A DNA stretch of 64,000 nt from Haloarcula pelagica (GTDB taxonomy: Archaea > Halobacteriota > Halobacteria > Halobacteriales > Haloarculaceae): NCBI RefSeq assembly GCF_030127105.1, contig NZ_CP126161.1:992001-1056000 (forward strand), read 5' to 3'. Positions 17,543 through 26,467 of the stretch are shown piece by piece; position 1 is the first letter of the stretch, and every line of letters starts with the position of its first letter. The translations under genes were made by a program, and so were the position numbers. The notes below the pieces were generated by a model, which was not told where the DNA came from, ran no database searches, and worked only from the letters and a program-made list of their open reading frames with translations.

Positions 17543-19699
17543 CTAGAGCTTCGTCTGTTGCTGGGCTTGCTCGGCGCGGCGCGTCGCTTCTTCGAGCCGT
17601 CTGTCGGCGGCGTTGACGATGGCGTCGGGGAGCGCCGAGCGCGCGATCGACAGCCGTTCCCCGACCTGTTCGAGCGCGTTCGCGACGCCCCTGAGCTGTT
17701 TGTCCGCCCCGGATCGGTTGCCCGATTCTGCCCTGTTCGCCGCTTTCTGCGCCCCCGAGGCGACCGCCGAGAGCGCCTGTGTGAGCCCGCGGACGGCGTT
17801 TGCCTGGCCCGTCACGTCCCCGCCGGAGACGGCGTCGCCGACGGCGTCTACCACGTCGCCGGTGTCGATATCGCCGCTCTCGATGTCGGTCGCCGCGACG
17901 ATGTCCGTCTGTGTCTCCTCGGCGATCGCCGCCAGGAACCGGGCCAGCGACGCCTTCCCGGTGGTGAGTTGCTCGACAGCGACCGCGGTGGCGTCCGCCG
18001 CCGGGTTCACGCGGGCGGCACCGACGGCGCCGTCGGCGTCGCGGACCTCGGTGGTGTAGGCGCCGCCGCTGTGGACGTAGACGGCGTCCGGGCCGGTCAG
18101 CGGCGCGTCGTACAGCCGGCCGCCGAAGTCGTCGGCGATCGCCAGCTCGGTCAGTTCGCTGTCTGCCTGCGAGGGGTCGACGGTGACCTTCGTCGCGTCG
18201 GCGTTTGCCACGAGGGGGATTTCCCCGTCGACGCCGGCCACGGTCGGTTCCCCGCCTTCGCTGACGGTGAGTGGCTCGCTGTGGGGGGCGGTCCCGGCGG
18301 CGTTGACCGTCAGGCGGTGCTCTCCCGGAGGCACGTCCCGGAGGACCGCCGTCCCGGCGAAGGTCGGAACTGCCTCGGGGTCGCTCTCGAGGAGTGCGAC
18401 CGCCTCGTACGAGGTCGATTCGGTCGTGACGCCGGAGCCCTCCGGCGCGTCCGGCGAGGTCACGGTCTCCGCGACCGTCCCGAAGACGACCGTCCCGGGC
18501 GCGGGTGCCCCGATCGCGTCGTACCGCTCCGACAGCGCCTGCCGGTGGTTCGGTTCCGTGATGTCGGCCGCCGGGTTCTCGTAGCGCGGCTGGTTCCACG
18601 GCGCGCCCGTCGTCGTGATGTGGCCGGCGATCGCGTCCTCGGCAGCCTGTGGGACCGAGAACTCGAAGCTGAGCTGTGGCCCGGTGAAGTCGGTGATGTG
18701 TTCCAGCTCAGTCGTCGATACCAGGTCGTAGTCGATATCGGCCGACGACGCCCGCTCGCTGTAGTCGAAGACGAGTCCGTTCTCCCGCCGTGGCAGCTCC
18801 GACGGTGGCTCCGAGAGATCGGCAAACGAGCGGACGGTCAGTTCCGACGGGACCAGTGCCGACCGGTCGACGTTCGGGAGTCGGTCGTGCTCGTACAGCG
18901 GTTCGCCGTCGAGTTCCGGGATCACGTACGGCAGTCGGGAGCCCTCGTCCCGGGGGAGTCCGTAGGCGATCGGGACCGACGCGACATCTTCGATGCCTTC
19001 GAGGGCACTGTTCGTGATATCGGCGAAGCTGCCGTCGGTGGGAAGCCGCTGAAACTGGTCCGGCACGTCGTTGACCGACAGCGCACTGGAGTGTGAACCC
19101 AGCTCCGAGAGGACGCGGGGGACTTGCTCGGGCTCCGGGTCGAGGAACTCGTTGTTCGGCACCCGTCGGGAGTGTGAACTCGCGACGTGGAGCTGTGGCT
19201 CGCCGCTCTCCGTGTCGACGAGGACGTGTAACACCTCCCAGTCGTGCCAGTGGAAGTTCGTCGTGAACTGGTCGAACGCCGAGTAGAACCAGTACTGGAC
19301 CGCTACGAGCGGCGACTCCTCGTAGGCGACGACGTTGTAGAAGACGGTCGGTGCGGGCGGGTCGTCCGCCTCGTAGTCGCGGTGATAGCCGTCGAGCGCG
19401 TCGAAGCCGTCGACGACCGTCTCGCCGTCGCGCTCGCTCGTGTACGGTCGCGGATCGGTCGGGAACCACCGCTCGTCGGTGTCGAAGTACAGCGTCGGCG
19501 CGTACGTCCTGACGAGGTCCAGATACGGGTCGGGCTCGTCGGTCTGTGTCCCCGTCCCGTCGCCGTCGGTCACCTGGACCGTCGGGCCGTCGGGCTCCGG
19601 TGCGGTCCCGGGACAGCCCGCCAGCGCCGCCCCACCGACACCCGCGACCGTCCGCAGCAGGGTCCGGCGGTCGATCGAGCCAGCGGGCTCGGGGGTCAT
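17543..19699 (-). CDS. Large secreted lipoprotein with Vps62-like domain
   Basis: 718 aa. A twin-arginine signal and lipobox (RRTLLRTVAGVGGAALAGC) predict Tat export and lipid anchoring at Cys28 or so. Residues 60-200 (YAPTLYFDTDERWFPTDPRPY, QYWFYSAFDQ, FHWHDWEVLHVLVD) resemble the Vps62/DUF946 fold with its H-x-x-D-W-E core. A beta-sandwich stretch resembling carboxypeptidase-regulatory domains follows (GTAVLRDVPPGEHRLTV). The last 110 residues are Ala/Gln-rich and helical, probably coiled coil (LEEATRRAEQAQQQTKL). No catalytic residues are identified. It is the only gene between trmY and the Nudix gene on this strand. Confidence 0.72.
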   Translation of the reverse strand: MTPEPAGSIDRRTLLRTVAGVGGAALAGCPGTAPEPDGPTVQVTDGDGTGTQTDEPDPYLDLVRTYAPTLYFDTDERWFPTDPRPYTSERDGETVVDGFDALDGYHRDYEADDPPAPTVFYNVVAYEESPLVAVQYWFYSAFDQFTTNFHWHDWEVLHVLVDTESGEPQLHVASSHSRRVPNNEFLDPEPEQVPRVLSELGSHSSALSVNDVPDQFQRLPTDGSFADITNSALEGIEDVASVPIAYGLPRDEGSRLPYVIPELDGEPLYEHDRLPNVDRSALVPSELTVRSFADLSEPPSELPRRENGLVFDYSERASSADIDYDLVSTTELEHITDFTGPQLSFEFSVPQAAEDAIAGHITTTGAPWNQPRYENPAADITEPNHRQALSERYDAIGAPAPGTVVFGTVAETVTSPDAPEGSGVTTESTSYEAVALLESDPEAVPTFAGTAVLRDVPPGEHRLTVNAAGTAPHSEPLTVSEGGEPTVAGVDGEIPLVANADATKVTVDPSQADSELTELAIADDFGGRLYDAPLTGPDAVYVHSGGAYTTEVRDADGAVGAARVNPAADATAVAVEQLTTGKASLARFLAAIAEETQTDIVAATDIESGDIDTGDVVDAVGDAVSGGDVTGQANAVRGLTQALSAVASGAQKAANRAESGNRSGADKQLRGVANALEQVGERLSIARSALPDAIVNAADRRLEEATRRAEQAQQQTKL

Positions 19700-19798
19700 C
19701 GTTCCCGCCTCACACGAGAGCCGTCACGACAGGGGGCAGAGCGAATCGACATACCGGCCACCTATCGGTAGGGCTGCATATGTCTTCCGGCCCGGTCG

Positions 19799-20395
19799 TC
19801 AGTACGTCGTGAACCCCTCGGTGTCGAGGTAGTTGTGTGCGACGGTGATCGCGTGGTCCGCGTGGAGCCGTTCGGGGCCGAGCGAGACACGCTCGTCGGC
19901 GTACTCCGCGAGCAGCGCCGCCTCCTCCTCGCGGAAGTCGTGGTGGTCCGACAGCACGAACACGGGGTCGGTCGGCGTCGGTACGTCGACGACGGGGTCG
20001 CCGTCGCCGTGGAGTTGGACGACCGTCCCCGACTCGGCGACGGCCTCCAGCAGTCCCGCGAACCCGCGCCGCGTGAGCGAGACGCCCGGCGAGGTCTCGA
20101 CCGGAACGTGACCGATGGCTTCCTCGCGTTCTTCGAGCGCGTTCCGGACGAGCGCCGCCGTCGAGCGCTCGTCGGGGTTGAGTCGCCGCAGATCGGTCCC
20201 GTCGAAGGTGATCGTGTACTCGTCGCCAAGCACCAGATGCGTCCTGACTGTCTCCCGGATCGCGTGGCTCAGGAAGAAGGCGCTGGTGACACACCGACAG
20301 AGGACATCGAGGCGGCCGGCACCGCCCGCGAGGTCGTCGAGCGAGAAATCGGGCGTGGTCGGCGCGTCGTGGCCGACGACGACGAACTGGCGCAT
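19799..20395 (-). CDS. trmY: tRNA (pseudouridine(54)-N1)-methyltransferase TrmY
   Basis: SPOUT-class enzyme that methylates pseudouridine 54 in the T-loop of archaeal tRNA, giving m1-pseudouridine in place of ribothymidine. 198 aa, from [22 protein letters not shown] (family N-terminus), with [17 protein letters not shown] in the middle. The SPOUT knot is formed by [19 protein letters not shown] and [23 protein letters not shown]. The sequence matches the expected length. Confidence 0.93.
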   Translation of the reverse strand: MRQFVVVGHDAPTTPDFSLDDLAGGAGRLDVLCRCVTSAFFLSHAIRETVRTHLVLGDEYTITFDGTDLRRLNPDERSTAALVRNALEEREEAIGHVPVETSPGVSLTRRGFAGLLEAVAESGTVVQLHGDGDPVVDVPTPTDPVFVLSDHHDFREEEAALLAEYADERVSLGPERLHADHAITVAHNYLDTEGFTTY

Positions 20396-20460
20396 ACCGA
20401 GCCGTCGGTCAGCACCGCCTTACGTGCATCGACACCGACCGCAACACCTGTTCACAGGCT

Positions 20461-20470
20461 AATCTTTAAC
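20461..20470 (+). promoter_or_regulatory. TATA-like element before the 35-aa zinc protein
   Basis: AATCTTTAAC lies 26-35 nt before ATG 20496, the distance seen for leaderless haloarchaeal transcripts. The surrounding sequence is more AT-rich than neighbouring genes. Confidence 0.45.
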
Positions 20471-20495
20471 TACCGTGCTAACACATCACTAGCCG

Positions 20496-20603
20496 ATGGC
20501 GACGAAAACCGAGTTCTGCGCACACTGCAACGGCGAACAGCCAGTCCACGAGGACAAACCCTGGCTGCCGACAGTCTGTCTCTCCTGCGGCCGTGATGTC
20601 TGA
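20496..20603 (+). CDS. 35-aa zinc-binding microprotein
   Basis: ATG 20496 to TGA 20603. The sequence begins MATKTEFCAHCNGEQPVHED and ends TVCLSCGRDV: two CxxC knuckles 20 residues apart, enough for one zinc ribbon. It has its own TATA-like element and good haloarchaeal codon usage. Such tiny two-CxxC proteins are widespread in haloarchaea; the role is unknown. Confidence 0.65.
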   Translation: MATKTEFCAHCNGEQPVHEDKPWLPTVCLSCGRDV

Positions 20604-20850
20604 TGGCGGGCGGCCCGTGACCCCGTTCCCGTGATACAGGCGGAAAGGCACGTCACGTGTCCGGGTTCGCGTTCGAGTCGCGAGACGCGGGTCTCACAGA
20701 CTGGGTCCCGGGCTGGCCCCGTGACGGCCACGCGACGCCGTCCCGAATCGTGACACCCGGATAACGTATCTCACGGCACTGCTCCCGCCCAATTTTTGAT
20801 TCTGATACGAGGAGAGACACAGCTAAATGTGACTCCGGTAGATCACGGAT

Positions 20851-22737
20851 ATGGGCACGGACCTGGGGAGCGGGGAACAAGCTCTCGGCGGTATCAGACA
20901 GCGATTGGCGTTCATCCCGGACGGGAGGACGATCCCGGACGAGGTCTGGGAGACACGTCACAAGTACTTCGTTCTCCTGGTGTTGGGGCACGTCCCGTTT
21001 CTCGTGGTGCTGGGCCTGTTCGAGGGCACCGAGACGACCGTGACCGGCATAACGCTGCCGTCGATCCCGCTGGGGATGCTCCTTCTGCAGAACGGGGTCA
21101 TCGCGGCGTTCGCGCTGGCCGCTGCGGTCCCGCGGCTGAACCGCCGGCTCCGGACGGTCCTTGCCGTCACCGGGCTGGCATTCACTTCCGGAACGCTCGT
21201 CTACGTCACTGGGGGCTACATCGAGGCGCACTTCCACTTCTTCGTCGCTATCGGGATCGCCGCGATCTACGAGGACTGGCTCCCGTTCGGCATCGGGATC
21301 GCATACGTCGTGCTCACCCACGGCATCTTCGGGACGATCGACCCGTCCAGAGTGTACAACCACACCGCGGCACAGATGCACCCGTGGGTCTGGGGGCTGA
21401 TCCACGGCGCGTTCGTCGCCATGCTGGCGGCTGCCCTCACCGTCCACCTGAGTTCGATCGAACAGTCCCGACGCAACGCACAACACGAACTCGAACGGGC
21501 ACGGGAGCGCGCGACGGAGATCGAGAACCTCGAAAAGCGACAGGCCGAGATCGAGGAGGAGAAACAGGAGGCCCAACGGCTCAAAGCCGAGGCAGAGCGA
21601 GAGCGCGCCGAGGTCGAGGAGTTGAACGACCACCTCCAGACGAAGGCCGAAGCGTACCAACACGCCATGGAACAGGTCGCTGCCGGCGACCTGACCGTCC
21701 GCGTCGACTCCGAGAGCGACAGCGACGCGATGGTCGGGATCGGGGAGACGTTCAACGGGATGGTCGGGGACATCGAGACGACCATCGCACAGATACAGTC
21801 TTTCGCCGAGGTCGTTCAGGAACAGACGGACGCCGCCGATACGAGCACTCGGCAGGCCGCAGCGGCCAGCGATAGCGTGAGCACGTCCGTCCAGGAGATG
21901 GCCACGGCGACCGAGGACCAACGACAGATGCTCGACGAGGTCGCCGGGGAGATGTCGGACCTCTCGGCGACCGTCGAGGAGGTCGCCGCCTCGGCACAGG
22001 AAGTCACACAGGTGTCCGCGGAGACGACCGAGATCGCGACCGACGGGCAGGCGTTGGCCGACGACATGATCGCGGACGCGGAACAGGTCCAGGCGTCCAT
22101 CGAGACGGCAGCCGAGACCGTCGCGGAGCTAGAGACACAGATGGACGAGATCGCGGAGATAACCGATGTCATCGCCGACATCGCGGAACAGACCAACATG
22201 CTCGCGCTCAACGCCAACATCGAGGCCGCGCGGGCGACCGGTAACGGGGCCGAAGGGGCCGCCGAAGGCTTCGATGTCGTCGCGGCCGAGGTCAAGCAGT
22301 TGGCCGAGGAGACCCAGGACTCGGCCGGCGACATCCAGACGCGGATCGAGGAGACACAGGCCAAGACCGGCGAGGTCGTCTCACAGGTCAGGGGAGCGAG
22401 CGAGCGGATGGCCGACGAGATCGAGGCGGTCAACGAGGTCGCCGACGCGTTCCAGCGGGTCGGCACCAACGCGGACCAGACGGACGCCGGCGTCCGGGAG
22501 ATCAGCCAAACCACGGACGAGCAGGCGGCAAGCAGCGAGGAGGTCGTCTCCATGATCGACGAGGTCACGGCGATCAGCGAACAGTCGGCTGCCGAGGCCG
22601 AAAGCGTCTCCGCGGCCGTCGAGGAACAGACCGCGTCGATGACCGAGGTGAGCAACAACGTCTCGCGGGTCGCCGAACAGGCCAGCGAACTGGAGGAACT
22701 GTTGACGACCTTCAGCGTCATCCACAGGGCCGACTGA
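20851..22737 (+). CDS. Methyl-accepting chemotaxis transducer with six-helix membrane sensor
   Basis: 628 aa membrane receptor feeding the CheA/CheW chemotaxis pathway. Residues 35-200 hold about six hydrophobic segments with EAHFHFFVAIGIAAIYEDWLPFGIGIAYVVLTHGIFG, a sensor region also seen before histidine kinases. A short linker/HAMP-like stretch follows (MEQVAAGDLTVRVDSESDSD). A long coiled-coil signalling domain comes next, with the conserved hairpin tip IAEQTNMLALNANIEAARA. There is no periplasmic domain, so it may sense a membrane or intracellular cue. It is the last clearly core gene before the accessory region. Confidence 0.9.
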   Translation: MGTDLGSGEQALGGIRQRLAFIPDGRTIPDEVWETRHKYFVLLVLGHVPFLVVLGLFEGTETTVTGITLPSIPLGMLLLQNGVIAAFALAAAVPRLNRRLRTVLAVTGLAFTSGTLVYVTGGYIEAHFHFFVAIGIAAIYEDWLPFGIGIAYVVLTHGIFGTIDPSRVYNHTAAQMHPWVWGLIHGAFVAMLAAALTVHLSSIEQSRRNAQHELERARERATEIENLEKRQAEIEEEKQEAQRLKAEAERERAEVEELNDHLQTKAEAYQHAMEQVAAGDLTVRVDSESDSDAMVGIGETFNGMVGDIETTIAQIQSFAEVVQEQTDAADTSTRQAAAASDSVSTSVQEMATATEDQRQMLDEVAGEMSDLSATVEEVAASAQEVTQVSAETTEIATDGQALADDMIADAEQVQASIETAAETVAELETQMDEIAEITDVIADIAEQTNMLALNANIEAARATGNGAEGAAEGFDVVAAEVKQLAEETQDSAGDIQTRIEETQAKTGEVVSQVRGASERMADEIEAVNEVADAFQRVGTNADQTDAGVREISQTTDEQAASSEEVVSMIDEVTAISEQSAAEAESVSAAVEEQTASMTEVSNNVSRVAEQASELEELLTTFSVIHRAD

Positions 22738-22746
22738 CCCGCCCGA

Positions 22747-22911
22747 TCGCTTCGGCTCGTTCAGGACCACCAAGACGAGCTTCCCGAGGGATGGGTATAG
22801 TAGATCTACAGCTGTGTGATACGGAAACCGCCTGTACTGAGCGATCGAGGCGATGAACTCATCAACTGTTGATGATTTCAACAATCCCGACAGTCCTATT
22901 CTCAGCAGTAT
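22747..22911 (-). pseudogene. Transposase N-terminal remnant
   Basis: On the minus strand the residues STVDEFIASIAQYRRFPYHT then AVDLLYPSLG ... VVLNEPKR read like the beginning of a haloarchaeal IS transposase (the IAQYRxFPYHxAVDLLYP pattern is familiar from such enzymes). Only about 55 residues survive and they run into the tail of the chemotaxis gene. It marks the left edge of the accessory region. Family assignment is from memory of the motif only. Confidence 0.42.
22860..22874. repeat. Perfect 7-bp dyad CATCAAC-T-GTTGATG
   Basis: Perfect inverted repeat with a 1-nt centre at the accessory-region edge. It overlaps the transposase remnant, so it may be a chance feature of that remnant or a binding site. 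Confidence 0.3.
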
Positions 22912-22945
22912 CAACCACTTGCCCCCGACACCACGCCACTGTCGG

Positions 22946-23242
22946 TTAATATCGACCACCAGACACCCCTGTCAGAATGCGGAAAGCCCGCGAATACGGC
23001 ACCGCCGACAGCCACTCGACCAGCTCGTCGGGCTGCTCCCGCAAGACTTCGAAGAAGTGGACCAGGTCCTCGTCGAGGTCGTTGTACACCTCCACCGTAC
23101 TCCGCTCGGTGTCCTTGTTCACCAACACACCCGCGGCGCCGCCGAACACCTCGACGAAACACTCGTGCTCGGGCACCTCCTGCAAAATCCACGACGCGAG
23201 GCGACTCTTCCCACCGGGGAACGGAAAGACGGCATCGCCCAC
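22946..23242 (-). pseudogene. Truncated D12-class adenine-specific DNA methyltransferase
   Basis: 98 aa from GTG 23242. The N-terminus FPFPGGKSRLASWILQEVP and VEVFGGAAGVLVNKD match the AdoMet-binding motifs X and I of Dam-like (MethyltransfD12) enzymes, and VYNDLDEDLVHFFEVLRE fits the following helix. The protein stops soon after LVEWLSAVPYSR, where a full enzyme would continue for about 170 residues to the DPPY catalytic motif, which is absent. The downstream sequence encodes an unrelated transposase remnant, so an insertion or deletion removed the catalytic half. It begins 2 nt before the end of the upstream hypothetical gene's frame, as in an operon. Confidence 0.65.
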
Positions 23243-23244
23243 GA

Positions 23245-23523
23245 TCAGACCTCCTCCACGCCCTCGACGTAGATCCCGTCGAACGCCACTAACAGGTCCA
23301 GGACCCACTCGGGTGGGTCGACATCGACGGCCAACTCCGCGGTCGCGGTCGTCGTCAACAGTCGTGCCACGCCCTCGGCGTCGACGCCAAAGGCCCACGA
23401 CTCGTCGGCTTCGATCTCAACCCGGCCAGCAAAGTCCGGGTCCGAGCGGAACAGTCGAACGACGACGCGCTCCCCATCGATTCGCTCGGTAACAGTGCGG
23501 TGTGGCTGCTGTGTTCGTGCCAT
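23245..23523 (-). CDS. Hypothetical protein upstream of the truncated methylase
   Basis: 92 aa from ATG 23523 (MARTQQPHRTVTE). Acidic with a beta-strand-rich middle (ERVVVRLFRSDPDFAGRVEIEADESWAFGVD) and a C-terminal DPPEWVLDLLVAFDGIYVEGVEEV. I do not recognise it. Its stop is 2 nt before the GTG of the truncated methyltransferase, so they were one transcription unit. Confidence 0.62.
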   Translation of the reverse strand: MARTQQPHRTVTERIDGERVVVRLFRSDPDFAGRVEIEADESWAFGVDAEGVARLLTTTATAELAVDVDPPEWVLDLLVAFDGIYVEGVEEV

Positions 23524-23694
23524 GCAGTCGGGTCGACTAGACCCGGGGGAATAACGCTGAGGCGGGCGCGTAACCGGGAGCCACAGAGCGGTAAATTCGT
23601 CACCCAGATCAGCCCACATACTGCCCACAACACCCACGAACGGCCGATGACTGGGACGTAACCGGGAGTGACTGGAGACGCCGCCCTCGGGCGG

Positions 23695-24690
23695 TTACGG
23701 AAGTGACCGGTAGATAGTCGCGGAGCCGGTCCCCTCGGTTTCGATGAGGTCGTACCGGCCCAGGCTCCGAAGATATCGTCGCCGACTCGATCGGGATTTC
23801 GGCGCGTCCGACCGGGCTTCGTAGCGGGCATGCAACGTCCCGGCATCGAGTTCGCCAGCCTCGTCGATGATCCGGTACAACGACCGGGGGTGGGTCCCAA
23901 GCGAACGGACCCGTAGCTCGCGAATCTCGGCCTCAGCGTCTTCGATCACAGCAGCGACCACGTCGGGTGTCAACCGTCGTCGATCAGTCGATTCGACATG
24001 GTCGGCCGCCGGGCGAAGGATCGCGATCGCCCGGCGGGCGTCACCGGCGGCACTGTCGGCGATCGCCTCGACAGCGGCGTCCTCGACGCGAGACTTCAGG
24101 AGCCCGTGTGCGACGCGACTGTCGAGGATATCACACAGCTCGGCGTGGCTGTACCGGTCCAGTCGAACGGTGGCCGCGCTCTGCATCCGGGACGTTGCCT
24201 GTGCGCTGAGGTCGGCGAACCACTCGTCCTCCTGGAGCGTGATACAGATGAGCGAGACGTTGGGCAGGCCCCAGAGTGCCAGCAGGGGTTGCTCCGCCAA
24301 CACGGAAACCTCGTCGAGGACAGCGATAATCTGGTCGTCACACTCCCGGAGCCGGTCGATTGCGTGAGCGGTCGACATACCCTCACGTGGGAGGTCGGCA
24401 CCGACTCCCACCTCCCGTACCAGCCGATGCAACACCGCCGCGGGGGTGGTGTCGGCCGTACAGTCGACGTAACCCCACCGCAACTCCAAGAGCTCGCGTT
24501 CCAGCCGGGAGAGCGTATACTTCGCGATAGTCGTCTTTCCGGCCCCGCTCGGACCGAAGATGCACACGTCCTCGGCCCGATCCAGCGCCGTCGGCGCCAG
24601 CGCTGCGGAGAGGTGGTCGATCTGGCCATCACGGTGATGCAGATCGCGCGGGACGAAGTCGGGTTTCAGGGCGCGAGCGTCAGTGATCAT
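23695..24690 (-). CDS. Orc1/Cdc6-family AAA+ protein (divergent copy 1)
   Basis: 331-aa relative of the archaeal replication initiator. AAA+ domain with Walker A GPSGAGKTT (residues 46-54), Walker B VLDE (Asp126, Glu127), and the sensor-2 region AAGDARRAIAILR. A winged-helix domain follows at the C-terminus (SLYRIIDEAGELDAGTLHARY ... YLRSLGRYDLIETEG). It is shorter than main chromosomal Orc1 (400-570 aa), like the small accessory Orc proteins of plasmids and secondary origins. It is divergent from the next orc across a 500-bp repeat-rich gap. Confidence 0.87.
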   Translation of the reverse strand: MITDARALKPDFVPRDLHHRDGQIDHLSAALAPTALDRAEDVCIFGPSGAGKTTIAKYTLSRLERELLELRWGYVDCTADTTPAAVLHRLVREVGVGADLPREGMSTAHAIDRLRECDDQIIAVLDEVSVLAEQPLLALWGLPNVSLICITLQEDEWFADLSAQATSRMQSAATVRLDRYSHAELCDILDSRVAHGLLKSRVEDAAVEAIADSAAGDARRAIAILRPAADHVESTDRRRLTPDVVAAVIEDAEAEIRELRVRSLGTHPRSLYRIIDEAGELDAGTLHARYEARSDAPKSRSSRRRYLRSLGRYDLIETEGTGSATIYRSLP

Positions 24691-24900
24691 TGGTCGTGTG
24701 GGCAGCGGATTCGCCAGGTCGTCGCCAGCAGATCGCCGATGCGCTCGGTATCTGAACCGGAGTCACTGTCGGTCATCCGATCACCCGCGGCCGCGAGGGC
24801 AGCCATCGGCTATTCGTCCATTCGAGTCGGCGACAGTCACCAACAGTCAGCGGGACCATACCAGTCCATCTGCAGAGACGGATATACGCGTCGGCGTGTC

Positions 24901-25146
24901 GTTTCCGGGTTTCCGGAACGGCCCCTTCCTGCGGTTTGCCCGGGTTCCGGAATGACTGACGCCGGCAGAACCCACAGAGAGCCGGGCCGTCGCTCCCGAG
25001 TTCCGGACCCAGCCTCGTCGACAGCTTGGTCGGGTGGCCGTTTCCGGAAAGCGAGTCGAGAGACACGACCGAATTCGCCCCGAGAGCGCCTCACACCCCG
25101 CTCACCAGCCACAACACACGATAGCCACCGACTGTTTCCGGAAACA
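24901..25146. repeat. TTTCCGGAAA-type repeats (putative Orc-binding boxes)
   Basis: Copies are: GTTTCCGGGTTTCCGGAAC at 24901-24919 (tandem); TTCCGGAA at 24945-24952; TTCCGGA at 25001-25007; TTTCCGGAAA at 25041-25050; TGTTTCCGGAAACA at 25133-25146. Spacings vary from 26 to 83 nt. A further copy lies at 27107-27125, ahead of the recA-like/polB operon. Confidence 0.6.
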
Positions 25147-25156
25147 TCCCGGCCAC

Positions 25157-25165
25157 GGTTATATG
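25157..25165 (+). promoter_or_regulatory. TATA-box of orc copy 2
   Basis: GGTTATATG sits 28-36 nt before ATG 25193 and directly downstream of the last palindromic repeat (25133-25146). The palindrome therefore occupies the usual BRE/upstream position and could control this promoter. Confidence 0.55.
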
Positions 25166-25192
25166 CCGGCGCCACGAACGGATCGATAACAG

Positions 25193-26230
25193 ATGATCCG
25201 CGATGCTCGCGTGCTCCGAGCCGGGTTCGTCCCGTCCGAAGTCGAGCATCGGGATGCGGAAGTCAATCACCTCTCGACCGTGCTCCAACCCATCACGGAC
25301 GGCGAGCCGGCCGACACGGCCGTCGTCACGGGTCCCAGCGGCGTTGGCAAGACCTGCATCTCGAAGTTCGTCACCGAACGCCTCCGCGAGGAAGTCCTCG
25401 ATGTCGAGTCCACGTACGTCAACTGCTGGCGGAACTTCACCCGCTACCGCACGCTGTACCAGATCCTCGACGACCTGGGCCAGACGATCAACATCCACCG
25501 CCAGTCCACACCCCACGACGAACTGGTCGATCGCCTCCAGCAGTACGACGGGCCGCGAGCGGTCGTCATCCTCGACGAAGTCGACCAACTCGAAGATCCG
25601 AACCTCATCTACGACCTCCATAGCCTCCCGCAGTTCGCGCTGATCTGCATCGCCAACAGGGAGCAGGACCTGTTCAACAGCGTCGACGAACGGCTCGTGA
25701 GTCGCCTCCGGGCCAGCGAACACGTCCGCCTGGAGCGCTATCACGACCCGGAACTCTACGACATTCTCGGGGCCCGTGCGAAGCGCGGGCTCGACCCGGA
25801 CGTGATCAGCGACGACCAACTCTACCGGATCGCCGACGCCGCCGCCGGCGACGCGCGGCTGGCCATCGGGATGCTCCGGTCGGCCGCCAGCCGCGCCGAC
25901 CGGGAGAGTAAGGATACGATCACCGACAGTATGCTCCTGGACGCGGCCGAAGACGCCCGGACACAGATCAAACAGAAGAGCATCGACTCGCTGACGCCCC
26001 ACCAGCGACTCGTCTACGACATCGTGCGCGAACAGGGGCCGCTCACGCCAAGCGATATCTACGAGCAGTATAGTGAGCAGGCCGACGACCCACGCACCGC
26101 ACGAACCTGTCGGACCTACCTCTCGAAGATGGAGCAGTACAACCTGATCGAGGGAGACGGCACCAGCCGGGATCGAACCTACTCGGTCGTCGATTCGACG
26201 AAGACCTCCGACATCTTCGAGACGGGGTGA
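25193..26230 (+). CDS. Orc1/Cdc6-family AAA+ protein (copy 2)
   Basis: 345 aa. Walker A GPSGVGKT (residues 47-54), Walker B VILDEVDQL (Asp128, Glu129), sensor-2 AAGDARLAIGMLRSA, and a C-terminal winged helix (HQRLVYDIVREQGPLTPSDIYEQY ... YLSKMEQYNLIEGDG). The opening MIRDARVLRAGFVPSEVEHR parallels copy 1 (MITDARALKPDFVPRDLHHR), so the two are paralogues. They share the same N-terminal pattern but have diverged strongly in the middle. It probably binds the neighbouring TTTCCGGAAA boxes. Confidence 0.9.
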   Translation: MIRDARVLRAGFVPSEVEHRDAEVNHLSTVLQPITDGEPADTAVVTGPSGVGKTCISKFVTERLREEVLDVESTYVNCWRNFTRYRTLYQILDDLGQTINIHRQSTPHDELVDRLQQYDGPRAVVILDEVDQLEDPNLIYDLHSLPQFALICIANREQDLFNSVDERLVSRLRASEHVRLERYHDPELYDILGARAKRGLDPDVISDDQLYRIADAAAGDARLAIGMLRSAASRADRESKDTITDSMLLDAAEDARTQIKQKSIDSLTPHQRLVYDIVREQGPLTPSDIYEQYSEQADDPRTARTCRTYLSKMEQYNLIEGDGTSRDRTYSVVDSTKTSDIFETG

Positions 26231-26467
26231 GCGGGTTGGGGCGGTCGTGGGCCACGTAGTCTCGTCCGATTCGGTCCGCAGGGCACACTGTGGTCGGTGA
26301 TCGGTTAATCCGCGGTGATACGGACAGAGCGTAGATGCACCACACGCGCCTCGCTTCCAGGCTAAAATCGACGAACTAACCATTCGGCAGCCATGCGAAC
26401 TATACTATATCTCTGCCTCTGAAACACCGATCTGGGCTTAATAAGTGGTGAGTGACAGAAATGGAAT

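Larger units (their letters stand above)
24691..25192. other. Candidate replication origin between divergent orc genes
   Basis: 502 bp without a gene between two divergent orc1/cdc6 genes. It carries at least six copies or half-copies of a TTCCGG element, including the perfect 14-bp palindrome TGTTTCCGGAAACA at 25133. This is the classical archaeal origin layout: Orc-type genes flanking Orc-binding inverted repeats. The core TTTCC-GGAAAC resembles haloarchaeal ORB cores, but no long G-string is seen next to it. Autoregulatory operators for the two orc genes are an alternative that does not exclude origin function. Confidence 0.55.
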
